Shown: piece by piece, positions 15,417 to 24,202 of the stretch | How the letters are laid out: each line of letters opens with the position of its first letter | Position numbering within the stretch: position 1 is the stretch's first letter | Source: an uncultured Candidatus Melainabacteria bacterium | GTDB taxonomy: Bacteria; Cyanobacteriota; Vampirovibrionia; Gastranaerophilales; Gastranaerophilaceae | DNA length: 64,000 nt | Assembly: GCA_950096985.1 (NCBI GenBank) | Contig: CATNBA010000002.1 | Span: 1-64,000 of the forward strand | Direction of reading: 5' to 3' | Translations under genes and position numbers: made by a program | Notes under the pieces: generated by a model | Databases searched by the model: none | What the model was told of the DNA's origin: nothing | Seen by the model: only the letters and a program-made list of their open reading frames with translations

Positions 15417-17710
15417 TGGCAGAGAAAAAAGAGAAATCATTGGTTATAGTTGAGTCTCCTGCAAAATCTAAAACTATCAGAAAGATTTTGGGTGACAGCT
15501 TTCAAATTGAGGCAAGTTTCGGGCATGTCAGAAACTTGCTGACAAAAGACCCTTCTACACAAAATTTGGGATTTGAAATAGAAAACCATTTTATGCCCAA
15601 GTTTGAGGTTATCCCGGGAAAACAGCAGGTAGTTAAAAAACTTAATGATATGGCAAAAAAAGTTGATAAAATTTACCTTGCATCCGACCCTGACCGTGAG
15701 GGAGAGGCTATTGCCTGGCATGTTCGCCAGATTTTGAAAGTGCCTGATGAAAAGATTTTACGAATTGTGTTTAACGAAATTACGCCTAAAGCTGTAAAAA
15801 CATCCGTTGCAAATCCTCGTTTGATTGATATGGATATGGTTCAGGCACAGCAGACAAGACAAATTTTGGATAAACTTGTAGGTTACAAATTATCACCGGT
15901 TCTGTGGAAACAAATAGGAAACAGAAATCTTTCGGCAGGACGTGTTCAATCCGTTGCACTCCGCATGATTTGCGAGAGAGAAGAAGAAATTGAAGCATTC
16001 ATACCTCAGGAATACTGGTCAATTCACACCAGTTTGGAAAAAGAAGGAAAGGTATTTGAGGCTGAGCTTTCTAAAATTAAAGATAAACCTGTTGAAAAAA
16101 CACTTAAAAATCAAGAAGAAGCTCAAAAAATTGTAGATTATCTGCAAGAGCCGTCACGTGAGTTTGAAGTCGCAAAAGTTACTAAAAAGACAATGAAACG
16201 TAAGCCGACTGCTCCTTTTATTACCTCTACTCTTCAAAGGGCTGCATCTTCAAAACTCGGTTTTGGCGTTCAAAAAACAATGCAGGTTGCGCAAAAACTA
16301 TATGAAGGTATGGAAATTGACGGTACTCCGGTCGGTTTGATTACCTATATGAGAACAGACAGTGTCCGTGTATCTGATGATGCGCAAGCCATGGCAAAAG
16401 ATTTTATTCTGGGAAATTTTGGAGAAAAATATTATCCCGAAACTCCTAATATTTACACAAAAGGCAAGCAAAACGTTCAAGATGCGCACGAGGCAATTCG
16501 TCCGTCTTATCCTGAAAGAACCCCGGAAAGTATTAAACAGTACCTTGATAATGACCAATATCGTCTGTATAAACTTATCTGGGATAAATTTATGTCATCA
16601 CAGATGTCAAATGCTGAAGTTGCAAACAAATCCCTGGAAATTAAAGCAGGTGATTGCACTTTAAAAGCTGGTACAAGCAAAGTTATTTTTGACGGTTTCT
16701 TAAAACTATATAACGATGCCGATGAACAAGAAAAAGATGCTGATGCAAAAATTCCTGATTTGGAAAAAGGTGATAAGGTTAACTGCAAAAAAGTTACGCC
16801 AAAACAGCACTTCACTCAGCCACCGCCAAGATACAATGAAGCTTCACTTGTTAAAGCTCTGGAAGAACACGGTATCGGACGACCTTCTACTTATGCAACA
16901 ATTATTACGGTTATTCAGACCCGTAAATACGTAGAAAAGAAAGAAAAGGCTCTGCATCCGACACTTTTGGGCAGAACTGTTTCAAAACAGCTTGTAGCGC
17001 AGTTTGCGGATATTATGGACTATAAATTTACGGCAGGTATGGAAACAAAACTCGACCAGATTGCTGAAAAAAAACTAATCTGGAATGATGTTTTGCAGGA
17101 ATTTTACGATCCGTTTATTGTTGAGGTTAATAAGGCTTTGCAAAACGGTGAACGCGTTAAAATTGAAAGTAAAATAAAGTGTCCTAATTGTGGAAAACCA
17201 ATGGTTTTGAGAACAAGTAAATTTGGAACACAATTCTTGGGTTGTTCTGGTTATCCCGAATGTAAAACAATGATGTCTTTAAACGCTTTATCAGAAGAAA
17301 CAGATGAGGAAAACAAAGAATCAGAAGTTTGTGAGGAAAAGTGCGAAAAATGTGGGTCTGATATGGTGTTTAAAACAGGACCTTACGGCAAATATATGGA
17401 ATGCACAAATGAAGATTGCAAACACAGAAAACCGTTTAGAAAATCAACAGGTGTTAAATGCCCGAAATGCGGTCAGGGAATGATTGTGGAAAGAAAATCA
17501 AAACGCGGTACTGTTTTTTACGGTTGTGACAAATATCCTGATTGTGACTTTACATTATGGAATGAACCGACAGGTGAGGAATGTCCCGAATGCAAATCAT
17601 TACTCGTTAAAAAAGTTTTGAAAAAAGGTACTGTAATTGCCTGCTCAAATATGAAATGCGGTTATAAAAAAGAGGTTGAGGAAAGCGCTGAAACCTCTAT
17701 GGAGGGCTAA
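15416..17710 (+). CDS. topA: DNA topoisomerase I with four C-terminal zinc ribbons
   Basis: 764 residues. Type IA topoisomerase that relaxes negative supercoils. The TOPRIM domain (LVIVESPAKSKTIRKIL, DPDREGEAIAWH) is followed by the active-site region (GLITYMRTDSVRVSDDA, catalytic Tyr) and NLSAGRVQSVALR. From about residue 585 come four Cys4 ribbons: CPNCGKP...CSGYPEC, CEKCGSD...CTNEDC, CPKCGQG...CDKYPDC and CPECKSL...CSNMKC. Ends in an acidic tail. The gene is joined to dprA and aroE (stop TAA immediately followed by the aroE ATG). Confidence 0.96.
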   Translation: MAEKKEKSLVIVESPAKSKTIRKILGDSFQIEASFGHVRNLLTKDPSTQNLGFEIENHFMPKFEVIPGKQQVVKKLNDMAKKVDKIYLASDPDREGEAIAWHVRQILKVPDEKILRIVFNEITPKAVKTSVANPRLIDMDMVQAQQTRQILDKLVGYKLSPVLWKQIGNRNLSAGRVQSVALRMICEREEEIEAFIPQEYWSIHTSLEKEGKVFEAELSKIKDKPVEKTLKNQEEAQKIVDYLQEPSREFEVAKVTKKTMKRKPTAPFITSTLQRAASSKLGFGVQKTMQVAQKLYEGMEIDGTPVGLITYMRTDSVRVSDDAQAMAKDFILGNFGEKYYPETPNIYTKGKQNVQDAHEAIRPSYPERTPESIKQYLDNDQYRLYKLIWDKFMSSQMSNAEVANKSLEIKAGDCTLKAGTSKVIFDGFLKLYNDADEQEKDADAKIPDLEKGDKVNCKKVTPKQHFTQPPPRYNEASLVKALEEHGIGRPSTYATIITVIQTRKYVEKKEKALHPTLLGRTVSKQLVAQFADIMDYKFTAGMETKLDQIAEKKLIWNDVLQEFYDPFIVEVNKALQNGERVKIESKIKCPNCGKPMVLRTSKFGTQFLGCSGYPECKTMMSLNALSEETDEENKESEVCEEKCEKCGSDMVFKTGPYGKYMECTNEDCKHRKPFRKSTGVKCPKCGQGMIVERKSKRGTVFYGCDKYPDCDFTLWNEPTGEECPECKSLLVKKVLKKGTVIACSNMKCGYKKEVEESAETSMEG

Positions 17711-18823
17711 ATGAACCCTGAATTGATGGAACGCTTTCTTGCAAAGAAAGCTAAAAAATTAGGAATAACAGTTGAAGAATTAAAGGCGCAAAATAACACT
17801 TCACCTGTTGCAGAACCAGAACCCCAGTATTTTCAGCAGACAATTCAACAGCAGATTGAGCAGACTTATGAACCGTTGCCGGCACAGCCTGAAAGGGTTG
17901 AAGTTCCATCGTATGTCTTCGGACCTGCAAAATCTGAGGAAGTTAAACCTGTTGAAACTCCCGTTGAAATTAAAGACACACGCGAAAATAAATTTGCACT
18001 TATCGGTTATCCTCTGGGACATTCTCTGTCAAAAGTTATTCATGAAGCAGGATTTAAGAGTCTTGGTATCGAAGCATCTTATGATATCTTGGAAACTCCG
18101 CCCGATGAACTTGTCGATAGAATTAAATTTTTAAAAACAAACGGATACAAGGGGTTTAATGTTACTATTCCGCTGAAACTTCCTATTTCACTTTTTGTTA
18201 ATGAAGTTGATAGTTATGCAGACTTGGCGCGTGCGGTTAATACGGTTTATATTGAGGCTGATAAGTCATTGAAAGCTTATAATACTGATGTTATAGGGTT
18301 TAAACGTGCAATCCCTTCTGATATTGATTTAAGAGGTAAAAAGGTGGCAATTTTAGGTACAGGCGGTGCTGCGCATGCAGCGTGTGTTGCATTGACTGAA
18401 TGCGGTGTAAAAGAGATTGCATTTTTTACTCGGAATATACCTAATTCAATAGACCTAATGAACTATGTAAGACGTAAATTCCCGTCAATTGATTTCAACG
18501 TTTATCAGATAGAAAATATCAAAAGTTTGGATGAGTTTTCACTACTTGTCAATACAACTCCTATAGGTATGCTTGGAAAAGCAGGTGATATGTCTCCGAT
18601 TGATATGCGGACATTGGAAACATTGAAATCTGATGCTGTTGTTTATGATGTTATTTACAACCCTAAAAAAACTGTTTTGATAAAAGATGCACAAAAGTTG
18701 GGTTTGAAAACAATAACAGGACTTGATATGTTAATTTTTCAAGCAGTTGCTGCTCAGGAAAAATGGACGGGACACATACCAGATTGGAAAGATATGAAAA
18801 TCGCAGCTCTTGAAGAATTATAA
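17711..18823 (+). CDS. aroE: Shikimate dehydrogenase with an N-terminal extension
   Basis: 370 residues, about 95 more than usual. The first 95 residues are low-complexity and rich in Q, P and E (QQTIQQQIEQTYEPLP) after a charged helix (ERFLAKKAKKLGITVEEL). The AroE core starts at FALIGYPLGHSLSK and contains NVTIPLK, ARAVNTVY, NTDVIGF, the NADP loop GTGGAAHAA, NTTPIGM and GLDMLIFQAVAAQ. It reduces 3-dehydroshikimate to shikimate with NADPH in aromatic amino acid synthesis. The ATG at 17711 directly follows the topA stop. No internal start with a good ribosome site was seen at the core boundary, so the extension seems real. Confidence 0.92.
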   Translation: MNPELMERFLAKKAKKLGITVEELKAQNNTSPVAEPEPQYFQQTIQQQIEQTYEPLPAQPERVEVPSYVFGPAKSEEVKPVETPVEIKDTRENKFALIGYPLGHSLSKVIHEAGFKSLGIEASYDILETPPDELVDRIKFLKTNGYKGFNVTIPLKLPISLFVNEVDSYADLARAVNTVYIEADKSLKAYNTDVIGFKRAIPSDIDLRGKKVAILGTGGAAHAACVALTECGVKEIAFFTRNIPNSIDLMNYVRRKFPSIDFNVYQIENIKSLDEFSLLVNTTPIGMLGKAGDMSPIDMRTLETLKSDAVVYDVIYNPKKTVLIKDAQKLGLKTITGLDMLIFQAVAAQEKWTGHIPDWKDMKIAALEEL

Positions 18824-18826
18824 TGC

Positions 18827-18855
18827 TTGAAATATTCATGAAAATGTTTTATAAT
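18827..18855 (+). promoter_or_regulatory. Promoter of prepilin gene 2
   Basis: TTGAAA at 18827-18832 and TATAAT at 18850-18855 with a 17-nt spacer, starting just after the aroE stop. AAAAAGGAG follows at 18861-18868, seven bases before the ATG. Confidence 0.85.
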
Positions 18856-18875
18856 AATTAAAAAGGAGTTGTATT

Positions 18876-19582
18876 ATGAATTTACAAGAAAAACTAAATA
18901 CCTTCGGGGGGGGGGCGCTTATCCGCTTGTAGGATTTACTCTTGCAGAAGTTTTGATTACTTTAGGAATTATAGGTGTAGTTGCGGCATTAACTTTGCCA
19001 AGTTTGATCCAAAATTATAGAAAACAACAGACTATTACAGGATTAAAAAAGGCTTATTCTGTTATAAATCAGGCAATGAAACTTTCTGAAATTGAAAATG
19101 GTCCGTATGAAACGTGGGAATCAGGTGCAAATATTACACCAAGGGCGTACATTCAAAAATATTTTTTACCTTATTTTAAAGGTGCACATTTATGCGATAC
19201 TTATCAAACCTGCGGATTCAAAAGTAATGCCCCTTATAAAACTGTTATAGGAACGCAGTCAACTGCGACCTTAACATATGAACATTATAGAATTCCATTT
19301 ATTACAGAAGACGGAATAATGTATAGTATTTCTGTTAAGGCAGATAATCGTAATGATGAAGGTATTATGATTGATGTAAACGGCTCTAAAGGTCCGAATA
19401 AAGTAGGAGTAGATTTCTTTAATTTTTATAGAACTAACAATGGAATTGTTCCTTATGGTGTTGGTTTAAGTATTGACGAGATTGATGCAAGTGTAGCCAA
19501 TGATATAAATTGCTATGCATGTGCGGCTAAAATAATTAAGGATGGCTGGCAAATAAAAGATAATTATCCGGTAAGGTTTTAA
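18876..19582 (+). CDS. Prepilin-like surface protein 2, out of frame at a poly-G tract (phase-OFF)
   Basis: The ATG at 18876 has an ideal AGGAG and promoter, but with ten G the frame reads MNLQEKLNTFGGGALIRL and stops at TAG. The prepilin frame, open back to a TTG at 18869 (the track's start), carries GFTLAEVLITLGIIG, a hydrophobic helix of about 20 residues, and a C-terminal domain with NGSKGPNK, DGIMYSISV and DNYPVRF. The TTG overlaps the ribosome site and is a poor start. With eleven G the ATG would give a leader of 20 residues ending AYPLVG before FTLAE, a normal prepilin. Family role: prepilin peptidase substrate assembled into type IV pilus or type II-like filaments. The strong signals point to a translational on/off switch rather than decay, because the remaining 200 codons are intact. 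Confidence 0.8.
18906..18915 (+). repeat. Homopolymer tract, ten G, in prepilin gene 2
   Basis: Ten consecutive G between the leader codons and the prepilin signal. The ATG frame needs 8 or 11 G to enter the prepilin frame; 10 gives early termination. Confidence 0.95.
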
Positions 19583-19583
19583 A

Positions 19584-20813
19584 TTATTCGTATCTGAGAG
19601 CATCAATCGGGTTTAATAGTGATGCTTTGTAAGCGGGATAGTAGCCAAAAAGCACCCCTATTGCGCCCGAAAATCCCAGTGACAGGAATATTGAAAAACT
19701 TGATATTGATATATTCATTCCGCCCAGAATTTCCATAAGTTTTGCACCGACAACACCTATTAATACACCGATTAGTCCACCGATGATTGATAAAAGGAAT
19801 GATTCTATCAAAAATTGGATACGGATATCTGACGCTTTTGCGCCTATTGCCATACGGATGCCTATTTCTTTTGTGCGTTCGGTGACGGATACAAGCATTA
19901 TGTTCATAATCCCGATACCGCCGACAAGTAAAGATACAGACGCAATTGCTCCAAGTAATAGCGACATAGTTTTTGCTGAAGATTTTATTGTTTCCTGCAT
20001 TTCTGCTAAATTTCGTATTTGAAAATCATCTTCTTGATTTTTACCGATATGATGGCGTTTTCTAAGAATTTCATTTATATCGTTTTCAAGCTGTGTCATT
20101 ACTTCTGCATTCTGCGCTTGGACGTTAATCATACTGACAGTTCCGGGGAATGCTGTTCCGAAAACTTTTTTCTGCGCGGTTGTGATAGGGATAAATACCA
20201 AATCATCCTGATCCATTCCCATACCGCTTTGACCTTTAACCTTTAGTGTTCCTATAACTTTGAATGGGATATTTCCAATTCGGATAGTTTTTCCTAAAGG
20301 ATCCATATCACCAAACAGCTCCGAAGCTACGGTGTTTCCGATAATCGTTACTTTTGTAGTGTTCTTAATGTCTTCGGGGATAAAGTTTCTGCCGTCAGCA
20401 ATTTCGTAATTTCTTATTCCTAAATATGATGCGGTTGTGCCTGCGACTGATGTTGCCCAGTTCTGGTTGCCGAAAGTAAGCTGTTTGGCCTCTGATGAAT
20501 ATGGAGCGACAGCCAGAACTCCCTGTGCATAAGTGTCAATTGCTTCCGCATCTTTGATTGTTAAGGTCGGGCGTGTTCCCTGTCCCATTCTGACACCACC
20601 CGAGGTTACCGACCCCGAACGTATCATAAGCAGGTTACTGCCCATGGATTCCATATCTTTGGCAATTTTTTGGCTTGCTCCCGTTCCGACTGCAAGCATT
20701 ATTATAACTGCGCTTACACCGATTATTATGCCAAGGCTTGTAAGCATTGAGCGCATTTTGTTTATTTTAAGCGATACTACCGCCATTTTTAGTGTTGATT
20801 TGAAGTCTATCAT
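19584..20813 (-). CDS. MacB-type ABC transporter permease
   Basis: 409 residues from the ATG at 20813, which overlaps the ATPase stop (ATGA); the track begins two codons earlier. One N-terminal membrane segment (LTSLGIIIGVSAVIIML) follows a short cytoplasmic helix. A large periplasmic MacB core domain (about residues 45 to 270) comes next, then three C-terminal FtsX segments (LLGAIASVSLLVGGIGIMNIML, with SVTERTKEIGIRMAIGA between). Together with the ATPase, MacA-like adaptor and TolC-like channel encoded upstream it forms a tripartite efflux pump for macrolides, peptides or other envelope compounds. The substrate is unknown. Confidence 0.9.
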   Translation of the reverse strand: MIDFKSTLKMAVVSLKINKMRSMLTSLGIIIGVSAVIIMLAVGTGASQKIAKDMESMGSNLLMIRSGSVTSGGVRMGQGTRPTLTIKDAEAIDTYAQGVLAVAPYSSEAKQLTFGNQNWATSVAGTTASYLGIRNYEIADGRNFIPEDIKNTTKVTIIGNTVASELFGDMDPLGKTIRIGNIPFKVIGTLKVKGQSGMGMDQDDLVFIPITTAQKKVFGTAFPGTVSMINVQAQNAEVMTQLENDINEILRKRHHIGKNQEDDFQIRNLAEMQETIKSSAKTMSLLLGAIASVSLLVGGIGIMNIMLVSVTERTKEIGIRMAIGAKASDIRIQFLIESFLLSIIGGLIGVLIGVVGAKLMEILGGMNISISSFSIFLSLGFSGAIGVLFGYYPAYKASLLNPIDALRYE

Positions 20814-21502
20814 GAGCAAATTTTTACCTCGTCTGATATAATGTTGCCATCCTTAAATCTTACAACGCGTTTGCAGTATTCTGCAATGTCGGGTTCGTGG
20901 GTTACTAGAACTATTGTTTTGCCTGTTTCTTTGTTAAGGTTTACAAAAAATTCCATAACCTCAATACTTGTTTTTGTATCAAGATTTCCGGTGGGCTCAT
21001 CGGCAAGGATTAGAGGCGGATCATTTACGATTGCGCGTGCGATTGCAACCCTTTGCTGCTGACCGCCTGACATCTGGTTTGGCATATGGTCTTCACGTTT
21101 TGAAAGTCCAACAATCTCAAGTGCTTTTTTGGCGCGAATAATTCGTTCTTCTTGCGGAATTCCTTTATAAATCATAGGTAGTTCGACATTTTCAAGTGCT
21201 GTTGTTCTTGAGATTAGGTTAAAACCCTGAAAAACAAACCCCATTTTTTCGTTTCGAACTTGCGCTAAACTGTTTGCATCAAGTGAAAGCATATCAATAC
21301 CGTCAAGAAAGTATGACCCTGAATTAGGCTTATCAAGAGTTCCGAGCATATTCATAAAAGTTGATTTTCCTGAGCCTGATGCGCCCATAATCGCAACAAA
21401 TTCACCCTTTTCGATAGAAAGAGAAACGCAGTTTAAAGCGTTGAAACAATCTTCGCCAGTTTGATATGTTTTTATCGCATCTTTTACCTCAATTAGTGCC
21501 AT
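20810..21502 (-). CDS. MacB-type ABC transporter ATPase
   Basis: 230 residues. Walker A GASGSGKST, Q-loop VFQGFNLI, signature MSGGQQQRVAIARA, Walker B LILADEPTGNLD and switch His in VTHEPD. It belongs to the LolD/MacB class, which energises a mechanotransmission pump from the cytoplasm. In E. coli MacB ATPase and permease are one polypeptide; here they are separate, as in many bacteria. It overlaps the permease gene and follows the macA-like gene by 52 nt. Confidence 0.93.
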   Translation of the reverse strand: MALIEVKDAIKTYQTGEDCFNALNCVSLSIEKGEFVAIMGASGSGKSTFMNMLGTLDKPNSGSYFLDGIDMLSLDANSLAQVRNEKMGFVFQGFNLISRTTALENVELPMIYKGIPQEERIIRAKKALEIVGLSKREDHMPNQMSGGQQQRVAIARAIVNDPPLILADEPTGNLDTKTSIEVMEFFVNLNKETGKTIVLVTHEPDIAEYCKRVVRFKDGNIISDEVKICS

Positions 21503-21554
21503 TTTTCACCCTCTGCGCAAATTTTAGTTGTTTTTTTCTGCTTTGGTTGTGCAT

Positions 21555-22715
21555 CTAGAACATCCTCGGTCCGCGGCGCATATTGTTTTTGCCTTTTGCG
21601 TTTTTACCTAAAAATCCTGTTATTACTTTGTCGCCTTCGGCGATTTCGTTTGTCTTAATTTCTGTTGAGCTGTCATCGCTCGCGCCTGTTTTTATATCAA
21701 TACGTTTAGGTTTATTCTTGTCTAAAATCCATATGCCTTGATTTTTATATTTTTGTCCGTCTGTGTTTGGAGTGAATTTCAATGCAATATTAGGAACGCA
21801 GATTACATCTACGCTTTCATTTGTGATTATTGAAACATTTGCGGTCATTCCCGGTTTAAGTTTTAAATCCTCGTTTGCAACATCGACAATTACCGTATAG
21901 GTTACAACGTTTGAAACTGTTGTAGGTGAAAGTCTTACCTGTGTGACTTTTCCAAAGAAATCCGTGTCGGGATAGCCGTCAAGGGTGTATTTTACTTCCT
22001 GACCCTCTTTAACTTTGCCGATATCAGCCTCTGAGACACTTACTTCGATTTGCATTTTGGTTAAGTCCTGGGCGATTGTGAAAAGTTCGGGAGCCTGAAA
22101 GCTTGCAGCAACCGGCTGTCCAAGGTCAATCTCTCTTGAGATAACCGTACCATCAACAGGTGCAATAATTTTTGTATAGCTTAAATTTGTCATTGCAGTT
22201 TTTAGCGATGCTTGATATTGATTAATCTGTGCTCTTGCAGCATTTATTTGAGCCAAATCAGATTTATATGTACTGTATTTTTCATCAAGCTCACTTTTTG
22301 CAACAAAGTTTTTTGCATAAAGATTTTTATATCTTTCATATTGTTTTTTATCAAAGTCTGCAATTGCTTGTAGTTTAGTAAGATTTGCCGACGCGTTGTT
22401 GATTTGAGCCTGATTTTGTTGAACTTGCGCTTCAAAGTTTGCGGGGTCAATTTGCGCTAATAATTGACCTTTTTTAACTTCTGAATTGAAATCTACATAA
22501 ATTTCTTTTATCAGACCTGATACTGTAGAACCGACAGACACAGTGTTTACGGGATTAATAGTTCCTGATGCCTCAACAAATTCAGTTATTGTACAACGGT
22601 CAATTTTTTCGGTTTTATAATGAACTTTTTTGTTTTGTGCAACAGCGATTGCACCTGCAACTAAAATTACGATAATTATTAACGCTATAAAAATATATCT
22701 TTTTTTTATTTTCAT
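21555..22715 (-). CDS. MacA/HlyD-type periplasmic adaptor
   Basis: 386 residues. N-terminal membrane anchor (YIFIALIIIVILVAGAIAVA), lipoyl half-motifs (GLIKEIYVDFNSEVKKGQLLAQIDP and IIAPVDGTVISREIDLGQPV), a coiled-coil hairpin between them (about residues 100 to 180, rich in Q/N/A), then beta-barrel and membrane-proximal domains. Adaptor that joins MacB to a TolC channel. It begins 2 nt after the tolC-like gene. The C-terminus is basic and Gly-rich (KNAKGKNNMRRGPRMF). Confidence 0.92.
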   Translation of the reverse strand: MKIKKRYIFIALIIIVILVAGAIAVAQNKKVHYKTEKIDRCTITEFVEASGTINPVNTVSVGSTVSGLIKEIYVDFNSEVKKGQLLAQIDPANFEAQVQQNQAQINNASANLTKLQAIADFDKKQYERYKNLYAKNFVAKSELDEKYSTYKSDLAQINAARAQINQYQASLKTAMTNLSYTKIIAPVDGTVISREIDLGQPVAASFQAPELFTIAQDLTKMQIEVSVSEADIGKVKEGQEVKYTLDGYPDTDFFGKVTQVRLSPTTVSNVVTYTVIVDVANEDLKLKPGMTANVSIITNESVDVICVPNIALKFTPNTDGQKYKNQGIWILDKNKPKRIDIKTGASDDSSTEIKTNEIAEGDKVITGFLGKNAKGKNNMRRGPRMF

Positions 22716-22717
22716 TA

Positions 22718-24148
22718 TTAATCCTCAATTGTTATTGTTGTACTTTGCGGCAGTGCAATTGCTTTTTCAAGGTTTGCGCGTGCCACATTGTAGTTATAAA
22801 CTGTTTGTACATAATTTACCTGTGCATTATTATAATTTACTTTTGCATCTTGCAGTTCAATATAGTCACCTAAGCCGACAGCATAACGTCCGTCTGCAAG
22901 TTCAAAGTTTTCCAATGTCTGTTTAACTTTTACGGCAAGAAGCGGAATTTGTTTTTCAAGCTGAACCATATTTATATATAGGTCCTGAACTTCAAAATAA
23001 ATATCCTGTTTTGCAAGTTCAATATCGTTTTCAGCCATTTGTACCTGAATTTTTGCATTGTCGATTTTATGTTTTTGTCCTTTTATGTTAAATGAACTTG
23101 AAAAATTTAAACCTACATTATAAGAATTTGCGTTATATTTATCACGGTAACCGTAGCCTGCTGATGCGGAAAGTTCCGGTAAATATTCGCGTTTTGTGTA
23201 TTTCAAAGCCTCTTTAACAGCATTTAACGATGCATCTAATGACATTAAGTCAGGTCTGTTTTTATATGCCAGATTTACAGCTTCTTCAAAAGTATAGGGA
23301 AATGGTTCAAATTTGTAATTTTCCAGTACATTAATTTTTTCGACTTGTGAAGTTAAAAATGCATCTCCGACACTTTCCGGTGGAATGCTTAAATCCGGTT
23401 TGTCGTTAATTTTTTCTAAATTAACAGGTGCATTATTATTTGTAAAATTGAATGTTTCAGTATTTTCGATTTCATATTCGGGTGCAAATGCGACGTACAT
23501 TGAATTATTGAGTTTGACGAGTGCATTTTGGTAAAGTTTTTCGGAATTTACAAGAGTAACTTTAGAATCGCTCAAATACACTTCTGCGTTAACAAGGTCG
23601 ATTTTAGATTTAATCCCTTCATCAAAGTAAGCTTTGGTGCGCTGATAGTTTCGTTCGTTAATCTGTACATTTGCACGGTTTACATCCATTGTAGCTTTTG
23701 CCGCTAAGACACCGTAGTAATTAGTTTTTACCGTGAAAATCGTATCAAGAACAATGTCGTTAAAATTATATAATGCAGAAATTCTGTCAAAATTGTACAT
23801 TCTGATATTTGCATTAGTTTTGCCAAAGTTCCAGATAAGCTGTTTAATGTTTGCTTCTGCAGAATAAATATTAGAGTTTGTATTCATTCTGTCAGTGCGG
23901 CTTTCGTTAATATTATAACCGGTTCCTATACCTAAAGTTGGGAAATAACCTGATTTTGCTATTCCTAAGTTTCCTTTTGAAAGTCCGTAATTATATCTGG
24001 CTTTTTTTATCTGCGGGCTATTTTGGAGTGCAAGAGATATACAATCTTTAATCCCTAGTACTGTATTTTTTTCTACAGTCATCTTCTCAACAGCAAAACA
24101 GGTGTTGAGTGTAAGACACATTCCAATTATCAGTGCTAAGTTTTTCAT
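22718..24148 (-). CDS. TolC-like outer membrane efflux protein
   Basis: 476 residues with signal peptide (MKNLALIIGMCLTLNTCFA). It carries the two pseudo-repeats of the OEP family: first LGIKDCISLALQNSPQIKKARYNYGLSKG, second FEEAVNLAYKNRPDLMSLDASLNA. Each continues into long helices with alternating A/L/Q and short beta strands. Trimers form the outer-membrane channel and periplasmic tunnel of tripartite pumps. It heads the tolC-macA-macB set and follows trkH by 54 nt. Confidence 0.92.
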   Translation of the reverse strand: MKNLALIIGMCLTLNTCFAVEKMTVEKNTVLGIKDCISLALQNSPQIKKARYNYGLSKGNLGIAKSGYFPTLGIGTGYNINESRTDRMNTNSNIYSAEANIKQLIWNFGKTNANIRMYNFDRISALYNFNDIVLDTIFTVKTNYYGVLAAKATMDVNRANVQINERNYQRTKAYFDEGIKSKIDLVNAEVYLSDSKVTLVNSEKLYQNALVKLNNSMYVAFAPEYEIENTETFNFTNNNAPVNLEKINDKPDLSIPPESVGDAFLTSQVEKINVLENYKFEPFPYTFEEAVNLAYKNRPDLMSLDASLNAVKEALKYTKREYLPELSASAGYGYRDKYNANSYNVGLNFSSSFNIKGQKHKIDNAKIQVQMAENDIELAKQDIYFEVQDLYINMVQLEKQIPLLAVKVKQTLENFELADGRYAVGLGDYIELQDAKVNYNNAQVNYVQTVYNYNVARANLEKAIALPQSTTITIED

Positions 24149-24202
24149 CTTATATTACTATAACGATTATATGCTGATTTTTGTTCATTTCAATAGATGA
24201 AA

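Noticed and set aside
18869-18871. TTG at 18869 as the true start of prepilin gene 2 (track start)
   Set aside because: It overlaps the ribosome-binding site AAGGAG and has no such site of its own; the ATG at 18876 is the natural start.
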